64,000 nt of DNA from Trileptium ribeirensis (taxonomy: Eukaryota; Nematoda; Enoplea; Enoplida; Thoracostomopsidae). A program made the position numbers and the translations under genes. Below are positions 1 through 10,761 of the stretch, piece by piece; the stretch's first letter is position 1, and each line of letters opens with the position of its first letter. Location of the stretch: positions 1-64,000 of the forward strand of contig JASANE010029193.1 in NCBI GenBank assembly GCA_030248225.1. The letters run 5' to 3'. The notes beneath the pieces are model-generated. The model ran no database searches and was not told the origin of the DNA. It was given only the letters and a program-made list of their open reading frames with translations.

Positions 1-8
1 ATCGCTCC

Positions 9-365
9 GTACAGGTATTATTGAAAAAAAAAGAATATCAGCGTCTATCCATGTGTTGTTTGATCATGAGGTCGCAGGTCACAAAGTGCCAAATGGATGC
101 AAAAATATAACCCTCTTCCCGACCTGACCTAAAAAAAGCCGCATACAGTCTTACAATAGGCCGGATAGAAACATAGAAAGCTCCAGTAATATCCGACCCA
201 AGTATTAGAGATTTTTTAATGAAAATGTAGTCCTCACCCCGACCGCATGTATAATAAAAGAAACGGAAGGTGGCAAGAACCATAGTATATAACTTCATCA
301 CTCATTCATCATCATTGCACCATGACATGAGGCCGTACGGTTAACTGGGTAGCCAGGGAACCCTT
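9..365 (+). repeat. Outer extra copy of a palindrome segment
   Basis: This stretch matches 19,021-19,376 in the same orientation and 786-1,155 in inverted orientation. It therefore forms a local inverted repeat with 786-1,155 around a loop of about 420 bases. The match begins at GTACAGGTATT; the eight bases before it do not match. Small indels, many in homopolymers, separate the copies. It is non-coding; short open frames in it are incidental. Confidence 0.8.
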
Positions 366-2513
366 CGTGTTGGTCCTTGCGCCAACGGAGACAGCACCTA
401 CTGATACCATTTTATGCTAATAAATCAACCATGAGTGGGGGATGTCCAGGCATATCCTTTTAGGCCTTGTAAAAATTGGCACCCCGATATGTGTTCATCG
501 GGGGGGCTTTACACCTTCAGGTCGAGGGGCTACACCTTCCTACGGCATACATTGCGTGAAACTTTGGCTATTTCTAGAGATTTAGATCTATTTTAAAACA
601 CGCTGCTGCTGTAAAACAAACACAATAATCGTGGTAATTATTTATAATATTATTAATTAATAATATTGTATAAAATAATATTAATAATTATAATTGGTAA
701 TTATTGATCTATGATTAGCTTATTTAGGTGATGATACCAAGGACAATGCGAAGAATAGATGTGCGGGAATACAGAAGGGTTCCCTAGCTACCCCAGTTAA
801 CCGTACGGCCTCATGTCATGGTGCAATGATGATGAATGATGATGAAGTTATATACTATGGTTCTTGCCACCTTCAGTTTCTTTTATTTATACATGCGGTC
901 GGGGTGAGGACTACAATTTTCATTAAAAAATCTCTAATACTTGGGTCGATTCGAGTGGAGTTTTTACGATGTTTCTATCCGGCCTATTGTAAGACTGTAC
1001 GGTGGCGTTTCGTAGGTCAGGTCGGGGAGGGGGTTATATTCTGAATAAATTATTTTTGGGGGACAGACTTTGTGACCTCTGCGACCTTATGATCAAAAAA
1101 CAACACACTAGATAGACGCTGACACTTCTTTTTTTTTTCCAATAATACCTGTAGACCTGATTACTGTGATTAGCATTTTGGCGCTAGCGCACTTCGACGT
1201 TATTCACCACCTCACGGCAAGGTGCCAACACTCGGCCACCGGTCGGGAGGTCTCCCCGTCACGAAACTTCTTTCGGCCGCCCGACGTCAGCTTCAGTGTC
1301 CCCCCCCCCTCCTTTCTTTTTGCGCAAAAAATTAGCAAATATCAAAAAAGCATCATACTGAAATGAAAAAAAGATATATGCATGATGTGTTAGCTATACG
1401 GCAAACTTTTATAGTGGGGACATTTCTTTTCCGCTTCCATCTGGCTGACCCGGTTCGGACGTCTCTGGCTCCTGCTATGTTAAGGGTACAGAGGTCCACC
1501 ATACCTCACTAACCGTCGGACACGTGATCTTATTACATCTCACAGCGACATTAAATTTCCTTCCAAAAGACTCCTGCCCTGGGTCAAAACGTGTCGATGT
1601 AGCCCCCCCCCCCGACTAACCCCACATCGTTTCGTGAAACTGTACCCATGATCTTAGCCTCAATCTAAGGTCCTTCTGCCAATTTAAGAAAGTTCGACTT
1701 ATGACAAGTAGAGCCCTATTCGCTTCAAATTGTCAGGCACACGCGAAGCTTTTAAACACAGTTTGCTTTTTTTGACGCCCGGATTTTGCTCTCAAAATTA
1801 TGTTAATATATTATACGTTCGCTCTGTAAGAAACAAATTTGACTTATCCCAGTGAATACTCCGCCCAAAATGCCCGAATTGAAATTTGCTACACACGTGT
1901 TCCGCAGGTAGGCGGCTGGGGTTAAAAATAGGCCATCGGAGCCCCATAAGGTGCTTCCGATTTCTGTATTATTTCCGTTAGAATTATGTCGAAATATTTT
2001 TTCCAATAATGTCCTTCCGCTAATTATAAAATATTTGGGCGATATATTTTGAAAGTCGTGGTGTTCTGAAACTACTTTTTGTAGAAATAGGTATCTTTCG
2101 GCTCAAAAAACAATTTAAAAGTAGTCAAGGCACAAGTTTGAAAATTCGATTCCAAAAATTTCACCGCAGCAAATCCAATAAACTTCATCAGAGCCACATA
2201 AATTCAGTAATATGAAAGTGGCCACGCTGAGAAGTTGTTTATCAACTATAATTAGAAATTTTATTGTGGTATCAGTATTTGCCCATGTGGGTTCTTAAAA
2301 TAGTTTCTATGATAGCATCTACGTAAACATGATGTGGTGGTAATTTGTCTTTTCCCAACAAACGAAATTAGTTAGAACGTCGATTTGAATCGCCGATGAC
2401 TTAGTTAACCGCTACTGTTTGTACTATAGTTTGTAGTCTCAATTGTCTGCGAATTTTGAAGTCGCTCTAATCCTGGGTTTCACACCTAGTTAAATTATAA
2501 CGTGTTTTGTCAG

Positions 2514-4466
2514 GTGAGAGCTCGCCATAGGATGCAATGCGGACCAGTTCTGGCGTATAAAAAGCAGTTGGTCTACGAAAAGCCCCGAGTGGATCACGAC
2601 GACGAAAAGACTCAATAAGCAAAGTTGTTGTTTTAGCAAATCTCTTGTCTCAAATCCTGAAATTTTGTTATTACGCGCCTACTCCAATATGCTGCCATAA
2701 TTGTGCACTAAGTTTTGTATATTATTATTTTTGTATTTGTCCTAAGGTAAATCTGGGAGGATTAACATATCAAAAAGAGACCCCAATTACGGTATATGAT
2801 TCTGTGTGTCCCTATTATGGCTAACGTGAAATGCTTAGATAGAATAAAATACTCCTGATAAAAACTACATAAAACCGAAAGGTTTATCATAGAATTTTAG
2901 AAATTTTCGCACAAAAAAATTTTAAAAGTTTTTTTTCGAAAATTTTCGAATTTTTTTGTTGGAGAAATCGATCGCTGATAATAAGCTTTCGTCCTGATTT
3001 GACGAATTCTTCAATTATGTTACAATAAAATAAAAACATTTATTAAAAAATAAAGGTTTGCGTTTAATTTAACGAATTTCGTTTTAATGTAGATGTCGTT
3101 CGATTTGGCGCTATCGTTGATTTCGTCTGTGCGTTCGATTTTACGTCCACCTAATTCTGATTGTAACTGTATTTTTTTTACGGTTTTCTCTTACTGTAAG
3201 TTGCAATATTTTCACAGTTTTCACAAGTTAGTTTGATAAGTTAGTACATACATCAGCTCAAATTTTTGGGTGTTTTCGGTTTTAGTATATATAACTTTGA
3301 GAACGGTGAATAATTTTTGTTAAACCCTTTCAAGATGCCAATCTAATATAAACCGCTGCAAACAAAGATGTTGTGTCGTGTATATATATGTGTATGCGGT
3401 TGGTATTTGTCATGTTCCCTTAAGTACCCGCAGCATCAGCTTCCAGATAACTGAGCGGTTTGCGTACGCCGTTCCCCACGATGCGATTTGGGGTTCGATC
3501 CCTGAGTCATGGCTCTCGACTTGTCCTGTATTGTAGCCCCGCCCCGCAGTTCGGTGTTAACAGTTAATACTATAATTGGCATGGTATCAGATAAACACAT
3601 GCACCAGGCAACAAACTTCTGTTATGAGCTGGGCCACTGAGCTGTGCGCGTACAGCGCCAAAAAACGACGTCGCTCGCTCGACGAAATAAATTTTTTTTG
3701 AAAATAAATATGCGAAATAATGAAACAATTTTTGAGCAATTAATATATCTAATATTTTGCCGAACAAAGAATGTGTTCCGCCCGTACTTAGCTCCAGACA
3801 TAATTGCATCATCCCGCGCCTTTGAAGGACTTATTTACTGACTTTGACACGAAACAAAAATTTTGCCGGGGTGTACAGTCCCTGCCGCGACACGATTGCA
3901 GAACTTGTTCGCAACGATTGCACGTATATTCTTGTTAGCCGGGTCTATCACTCAAAGAACAAATTTCCATATTTCGACGCATTGCAACAAATCACAATTT
4001 ACGGTTTTGACGAAATTTCCATAATTTTTTGAGTGCACTTTATGTCTGATGTTTCGCTACATCGCAAAGTGTAGTCCGCCTTCAATTTCACAGCTTCTGG
4101 AATACACAAATTAATTGTGCGCCTATATACTTTTTTCGTTCTGTTGCTCTTTAAGACATAAGTATTCAGGGTCAGAGAGACCGAGGGACGTAAATAAATA
4201 CTGTCTCGATATATGAAGCCTCAGCCCTGAGCTCACACGAAAAACATGAGTCCGGCCGCTTCCCGGAACTCCCCCTGGTAAGGGTGTTTTTTTTTTTTGA
4301 TTTAATGTTATAATTAATGCCTGGAAGGGTCGGGCCAGATTGGGTACGGTCGCTAACGTCGAAGCCAAAACATCAAACTATAATTTTTCAGGGCATTTCA
4401 GTTTTCACTGCCGCGACAGCGCCGCGCACAAACGGTCAACAAGCTACGCGAAAGAAGGCACGCGCC
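2514..4466 (+). pseudogene. Decayed inverted copy of RPL13 exons 4-5
   Basis: Bases 2,514-2,620 are an inverted copy of RPL13 exon 4 (functional copy at 17,450-17,559). The middle, encoding [21 protein letters not shown] residues, is preserved, but both ends carry indels that destroy the frame and the 5' splice junction region. Bases 4,392-4,466 copy the beginning of exon 5, still behind a TTTTCAG acceptor-like stretch, but several small indels break the frame. The copy then jumps to sequence that lies about 600 bases further out in the right arm, so the exon end, stop codon and polyadenylation signal are missing. No copies of exons 1-3 exist in this arm. It cannot encode eL13. If the palindrome is a sequencing or amplification artefact this pseudogene is not real. 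Confidence 0.72.
3320..3560 (+). mobile_element. TTAA-flanked MITE with tRNA-like core (left arm)
   Basis: This is the left-arm counterpart of 16,459-16,725. It starts with TTAAACCCTTTCA, ends with TCGGTGTTAA, and contains the tRNA-like core CAGATAACTGAGCGGTTTGC and, about 40 bases on, GGGTTCGATCCCT, which resembles a Pol III B box. The termini are less complete than in the 13.1-13.6 kb copies. Confidence 0.6.
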
Positions 4467-4508
4467 TAACCACTTGGCTTTGATGGCGCGGAGACGGCAC
4501 CATTTCAA

Positions 4509-4737
4509 TCCCTTTTCAATCAAATGACCGCCAAAATGTATTGCCGAAGTCGTGTTCACCTGTGTTTGCCGTATGTGGGCGGACGTCAATTGTTTAATTA
4601 GGCCTTGTGAGGTCCCTCTCAAGGAACCGACGCAGCTCCGATATACCTCAAGCGGTTTGCGTACACCAAATTCCCTTTACGTTCCGAGTTCGATTTTTAG
4701 CCTAGTTCAAATTCCTGCACTAGGTAGGTAGGGTTAA
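4509..4737 (+). mobile_element. Partial MITE with tRNA-like core (left arm)
   Basis: This is the left-arm counterpart of 14,622-14,876. The recognisable parts are AAGCGGTTTGCGTACACC, a TTCCGAGTTCGATTTTTAG segment resembling a Pol III B box, and a terminal TAGGGTTAAAA. The A-box region is damaged: GATAGCTCAG has become GATATACCTCAA. Confidence 0.5.
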
Positions 4738-5696
4738 AATAAAAAACAACAATGATGAAACTATCTATAACTAAATATATTTTGTTAATATAAAAATGCT
4801 GGCTGTGAGTAGTTAGGAGCTATACAGTTCCAGCAAGAATCGTTAAAAAAGGGCAGAATAATTTGACACTGTTTTTACGCTCATTTACATTTATTGAGGA
4901 TGGAACGTTTGAGGTTTAACTAACCTAAACTTGGGCTTCTTTTTGACAGCTGGAAATTTCAAAATTACAGCGGACAATTTTCCAGAATAAATTAAGGCGA
5001 TTTAGAAATGATGTAGTTTTCTCATTTTTCGTCCAGGTTGGCACAGAATTTTTGCACAGATGGTTTTTGGTGACCCAACTTTTTGCTAATTGTAATTCTC
5101 ACTATACAAAAATAAACCGCATTGACAAGTTCGTGTACGGCGGGAGAATTATTTTTGTCTATATGAAAACCTAAGTTCCGCTAACCCAAGTTGTTATTCC
5201 TGTAATCGTTTGAAATTAGATTTTACCGCTTTTGGCAACGAGAGAACATATATATTTTTCCTAGAAAATTATTTTTTGAGTTTTGGACGCAAAATTTTTT
5301 CTAATAAATATCTCGTCGTAAAATGTATATTTTTCTGACACGATGGAATTTGAAACGGAGCCACGAAAAAACTTCACTATTGAAACTTTTAAAATGGGTA
5401 ATTAACATATCAGTATTGTTAACGTCTCACGTTTCGTTAATATGTACCTGTGAAAATTTTATCTAATTTTCTGTTTATTTACTACTAAGTTGACGAAGAA
5501 TAAGCACTTTAAAACCGCAGCTCAAAATTCCAGTTGGAAGATTCTTCCCAACTCATAAAAAAATGAATCCACGCGGCGGCTCGGCCAAAAAAAAATTGCT
5601 CGATCTGACACGCGAGTCGACGAGGAGTCAAAGCTTCGAGTCAGTCGTTGCGCATTTTTTTGAGTCGAAATTCCGGCAATTTGAGTCTAAATTTTA

Positions 5697-6262
5697 GTCA
5701 ACCCTTCTCACGCCTGTAAGGTCCAATGGACTCAATGTATTAACTACTCGTTTGTGTCCGCCAAGTTTGTCGTATAATTGTACGTTCGAACGTGCGTTGT
5801 TATTCGCTCGTATTGTAGAGTTCAAGGAAACTGCACAACAGCTCTCAGATACCGACTCAGCGGTTTGCGACACAAGTTTCAGCCGCTGGGTTCGGGCCTC
5901 GATCCGCGCAGGCTTTCTTTGTCAAACATTGCACGATACTTAATTTAATTCGGGCATGAAAGGTTCAATTAAAAAATTAACGAATCGCATAACTAACCCT
6001 CTCATGCCCGTAGGTTCGAATGGAATCAACGTAGATGTTGCGACTCGTTGTGTTTACTAAGTTTGTCGTATACTCGTACGTTTGAACGTGCGTTGTTATT
6101 CGTTCTCATTGCTAGGTTCCTTAGGAACTGCAGCAACAGCTCTCAGACTAGCTCAGTGGTTTGTGTAATATAGTTCCCAGCCGTAGGTTTTGGGCTTGAT
6201 GGCGCAGGCTCGAACTCCCAGTTTGATGATACTTAAATTAATTCCGGGCATGAAAGGTTTAA
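5697..6262 (+). mobile_element. Two tandem MITE copies with tRNA-like core (left arm)
   Basis: Two copies lie at about 5,697-5,970 and 5,994-6,262, mirroring the clean tandem pair at 13,070-13,638. Each begins with AACCCTYYTCAYGCC-type sequence and ends with CGGGCATGAAAGGTT. The second ends in TTTAA, consistent with TTAA flanks. The tRNA-like core (GACTCAGCGGTTTGC; CTAGCTCAGTGGTTTG) is present in both. Both carry more small indels than the right-arm pair. Confidence 0.65.
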
Positions 6263-6404
6263 GCTTTACAGTGTATTATATAAATATAAAACCACTTGTG
6301 AGGGACATTTCCAGTGCATAAGTTTTATACTCTATTACTCGATATTGAATGTGTATATATAGCAGTATTATTATAGATACAAATTGCTAAACTTATTTAT
6401 GATG

Positions 6405-8495
6405 AATCCTTTTGAGTTTGCCCAAAATGTGATGAGCTCACTCCGTCATGAAGCCTGTGGGTTAATAATTATATGTGTTTTTTGCTTATAAAATTAGGAG
6501 TTAGCCCCTAAATGTGATCGGCTCACTTCCTCCTAAGCCACTGGTTTACTATAAAATGTTTCAGCTATATCACCAGGAGTTAGCCCCAAATGTGATTAGT
6601 TCACTCCCTCCTAAGCCTGTGGGCTAGTATAGAATTCCAGCTATAAAACCAGGAGTTAGCCCTAAATGTGATTAGCTCACCCTGTTCCTAAGCCTGTGGG
6701 TTAATACTATATGTGTTTCCGCTATAAAATCAGGAGTGAACCCTAAATGTGATTACCAGCTCACTTTCCTCGGAAGTGAGTGGGTTACTATAAATGTTTC
6801 AGTCACTCAGTAGGACCCAAAATGCGAGATTAGTTTGCTCTGTCCCTAAGCCTGTGGGTTAATACTATTATAGGTGTTTCAGCTATAAAATCAGGAAGCT
6901 AGCCCTAAGTGATCGGCTCACTTCCTCCTGGAAGTTGCTATAATGTTTCAGCTATATCACCAAATCCCCTCCTGAAGCCTATGGGCTAGTATAGATGTTT
7001 CAGCTATTAAACCAGGAGTTAGCCCCATATTAGTCTTAGCTGTGGGTTAATACTATTATAGTGTTTCAGCTATAAATTTATAGTGAGCCCTAATGATCAG
7101 CTCACTTCCTCCTGAAGCCAGTGGTTACTATAAAATTTCACTATGAGGAGTTAGCCCCAAATGATTAAGTTCACTCTGTCCTGAAGCCTGTGGGTTAATA
7201 CTATTAGTAGGTGTTTCAGCTATAAAATCAGGTAGTTAGCCTGTTACTTCCCCCTGAAGCTGTGCAGTGGGTTACTATAAATGTTTCAGCTATATCACCA
7301 GGAGTTAGCCCTAAATGAGGTGATTCTTAGTTCACTCCCTCTGAAGCCTACTGGGGTGACAGGAGGGATGTTTCAGCTATAAAACCAGGAATTAACCTCA
7401 AACTGTATTAGCTTGTCTGTTCCTAAGCTGTGGGCTTAATATCATCACAGGTGTTTCAGCTATAAAATCAGGGAGCTAACCCTAAAATGGTGGAATCAGC
7501 CCTGACTTCCCTTCTGAAACCAGTGGGGGGTCATGACAAGTTCTCCAGTATGATGAGGCAGGTTAGCCCCAGCAATTCAGTTCACTCTGTCCTGAAGCCT
7601 GTGATTAACACCATCATAGGGTGTTTCAGCTATAAAATCAAGCAGCTGTACCTTAGCTCACTTCCCCTAAGCCACTGCATGGAAATGTTTCAGCTATATC
7701 ACCCAGGAGTCAGCCCCAGCTCTCCCTCCTGAAGCCTGTGGGCTAGTATAGTGTTTCAGCTTACACTTAACCTTGCAGGAGTCAACCCCAAACCAGCTCA
7801 CTCTGTCCTGAAGCCTGGTGGGTTAACACCAGGTGTTTCAGCTATAAAATCAGGAGTCAGCCCTAAAATTGTGATCAGTTACTGAAGCCAGTGGGTTACT
7901 ATAAAATACTTCCAGCTATATGATCTATAAAATGACTTATAGTTTTCATTGTCCTGCTGTGGGTTAATACTATTATATGTTTCAGTTATAAAATCAGGGA
8001 GTGAGCCCTAAATGGGTGATTGGTTACTTTCCTCCTGAAGCCAGTGGGTTACTATAAATGTTTCACTTATATCACCAGGCAACCCCCAAATGGGCCAATT
8101 AGTTCACTCCCTCCTAAGCCTGGTATGGGCTAGTATAGATGTTTCAGTTATAAAACCACAGTTTAGCCCCAAATTGCTGTATTAGCTCACTTCTTGTCCT
8201 GAAGCTGTGGGTTAAGGACTATTATAGGTGTTTCAGCTATAAAATCCAGGAGCTAACCCTAAAGTTACCAGCTCACTTCCTTCTGAAGCCAGTGGGTTAC
8301 TATAAATGTTTCAGCTATATCACCAGGAGTTAGCCCCAAATGTGATTAGTTCACTTTGTTCCTGAAGCCCTGTGGGTTAATACTATTATAGGTGTTTCAG
8401 CTATAAAATCAGGAGCTGTAGCCCTAAAGGAGGTGACCAGCTCACTTCCTGGTAGCCAGTGGGTTACTATAATAGACGTTTCAGCTATCAAACCA
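6405..8495 (+). repeat. Degraded copy of the ~80-bp satellite array
   Basis: This is the inverted counterpart of 10,762-12,917. The same motifs recur (GTTTCAGCTATAAAATCAGG, CTGAAGCCTGTGGGTTAATA, CTATATCACCAGGAGTTAGC), but nearly every monomer has one or more short deletions or insertions, so the higher-order period is blurred. Short open frames in it are not genes. Confidence 0.85.
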
Positions 8496-8876
8496 TCCAG
8501 GCTGTGTACGGTCGCGCCAAGCTGCGAATCTGTCCGTTTTGGTACCATAATTAGAGGGTTGTTCAACCTTGTCCACAGATAAATATATGCAGAAATCCTG
8601 TTGCTTGATGTATATATACTTAAATACGCATAATTCCAATAAAAAAATTTTGTAACTGCGCGAATAAACAAGGTGGCCTCACCAACTGTCCAATTTTGTA
8701 ATTGCGCATAAAAATTGTTACGGCACGTATTTGGTCAATAACATACCGTGCCAAAATTGAAATATATATAGCCATTTTGCATCGCGACAATCCGAGCAAA
8801 ATTACAGATAATTTTGAGAACGAAAATTCGACCAATTTGAATTAAGTGAATTTTGTTCACAAACACCAAGGGGTAA

Positions 8877-9102
8877 CGGCCCAAGTAACACTGAGTAACC
8901 ATACGTTATTACGTCAGAAAAATGAACAGCTTAGAGCGGGCGGTTCGGGGGGCCCTTACTTATGCTTAGGCTTAGTGTATGTCTGATATAAAGACTTTAG
9001 CTGAGGCGTAGTAGGTATAGCGAGAACGGCATGGCCTGCGTTTTATTTCCGCCCCTCAAGGTTACTTGAGCCTTTATGAGGCATACACTAAGCTTAAGCA
9101 TA
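8877..9102 (+). mobile_element. Hairpin-rich ~200-bp element, left-arm copy
   Basis: The unit has nested inverted repeats. GGCCCAAGTAAC near 8,878 pairs with GTTACTTGAGCC near 9,062, and TGCTTAGGCTTAGTGTATG at 8,963 pairs with CATACACTAAGCTTAAGCA ending near 9,100. It belongs to a dispersed family also seen at about 10,111-10,346, 15,664-15,845 and 33,915-34,102. No coding capacity; probably a non-autonomous DNA element. Confidence 0.55.
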
Positions 9103-9252
9103 GCATATTAAACTTGATATATATGCATTAGGGAACCGAATTTCAGCAAAAAATGAAAATTGCGAAAATTATGTTTTTCAGCATTTTTTCTTAATTGAGT
9201 TGCGATTCGATATTGGTTATTGCAAAATAGCATAGTTGGGATCACCTTATGC

Positions 9253-9961
9253 GGCGGAAACTTTAGGTAGCCCCTTACCATCGCTAAAATTTGCCTGAAT
9301 TTATTTTTATTCAGAGTGAGTTGTATTGTTTCACAGGTTTTGAACCGGAAGGGGCCATTTCAAAGAGTTCATGAGTTAGGCTTGTCTCTAGTTCATTAAC
9401 TTCGAACTCACATCTTACTTAAGCACTAATAACTCACGACCTCAAGTTAACCTGTAAAATTCAACCTGAGTTAGTTTGAGATTAAGGAAATGTAACTCAG
9501 GGTAACCGTAGAGCCAGTGTACACCTAATTTTAAAATATGTAATATGAATAAGAAATGTCTTATTTGGAAAGCCATCTCATTTTAGTATCTGCAACAGTT
9601 TGATTTCCTGACTTTGCCGAAATAATAAATATGCAAGGAGAGTAGGTGGGTTAACTTATGCCTGTTGGACTCGAGTTCTTTTATGGCAATTGGTCCGACC
9701 ATGCCCCGTGATGCCAAAAGAGCGACTGACCCGCCCGTTTCCCGCCAGCAAAAATTCGTATTATATAATTGGGAAAAATTAGGGAAACTACTCACACATT
9801 GGCTAGAAATAAGGAACATTTTAGCAAAAGCTATCGAAAATTCGTAAATATGGAGGAAATTGGGAAAATTATGAGCTATGAAAGGCTACCCGTCTGCCGC
9901 AACACCCCTTCGTCGTGCACCCATCGCGGATACTCCAACGTTTACGGGTGAGATTTCGGGT
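9253..9961. other. Unique spacer at the centre of the palindrome
   Basis: About 700 bases without an inverted partner. The arms begin pairing at 9,252 and 9,962. It contains ordinary AT-rich sequence and short open frames on both strands, none recognisable, and no element that would explain the inversion. Confidence 0.75.
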
Positions 9962-10110
9962 CATAAGGTGATCCCAACTATGCTATTTTGCAATAACCAA
10001 TATCGAATCGCAACTCAATTAAGAAAAAATGCTGAAAAACATAATTTTCGCAATTTTCATTTTTTGCTGAAATTCGGTTCCCTAATGCATATATATCAAG
10101 TTTAATATGC

Positions 10111-10346
10111 TATGCTTAAGCTTAGTGTATGCCTCATAAAGGCTCAAGTAACCTTGAGGGGGCGGAAATAAAACGCAGGCCATGCCGTTCTCGCTATACC
10201 GACTACGCCTCAGCTAAAGTCTTTATATCAGACATACACTAAGCCTTAAAGACATAAAAGAAAGGCCCCCCGAACCGCCCGCTCTAAGCTGTTCATTTTT
10301 CTGACGTAATAACGTATGGTTACTCAGTGTTACTTTGGGCCGTTAC
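10111..10346 (-). mobile_element. Hairpin-rich ~200-bp element, right-arm copy
   Basis: Contains TATGCTTAAGCTTAGTGTAT at 10,111, GGCTCAAGTAACCTTGAGGG near 10,140 and CAGACATACACTAAGCCTTA near 10,230, so it can fold into nested hairpins. The same unit occurs in the same orientation at 33,915-34,102, outside the palindrome, so it is a dispersed element and not just part of the arm. Confidence 0.55.
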
Positions 10347-10761
10347 CCCTTGGTGTCTTTGTGAGAACAAAATTCACTTAATTTGAAATTGGTCGAATTT
10401 TTTCGCTCTCAAAATTATCTGTAATTTTGCTCGGATTGTCGCGATGCAAAATGGCTATATATATTTCAATTTTGGCACGGTATGTTATTGACCAAATACG
10501 TGCCGTAACAATTTTTATGCGCAATTACAAAATTGGACAGTTGGTGAGGCCACCTTGTTTATTCGCGCAGTTACAAAATTTTTTTATTGGAATTATGCGT
10601 ATTTAAGTATATATACATCAAGCAACAGGATTTCTGCATATATTTATCTGTGGACAAGGTTGAACAACCCTCTAATTATGGTACCAAAACGGACAGATTC
10701 GCAGCTTGGCATCAGAACAAGCGATATGGACTAAAATTTACACAGCCTGGATGGTTTGATA

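Larger units (their letters stand above)
380..9252 (+). repeat. Left arm of giant imperfect palindrome
   Basis: Read outward from the spacer, this arm is the reverse complement of 9,962-19,772. Matching landmarks include GGGATCACCTTA at 9,241-9,252 against TAAGGTGATCCC at 9,963, the satellite arrays, four MITE copies, copies of RPL13 exons 4 and 5, and the outer segment GACAGCACCTACTGATACC near 391. Identity is very high beside the spacer and in the outermost part, and lower between, where indels outnumber clean substitutions. About 600 bases present in the right arm (about 14,935-15,535) are missing here near 4,466. No intact gene lies in this arm. Confidence 0.88.
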
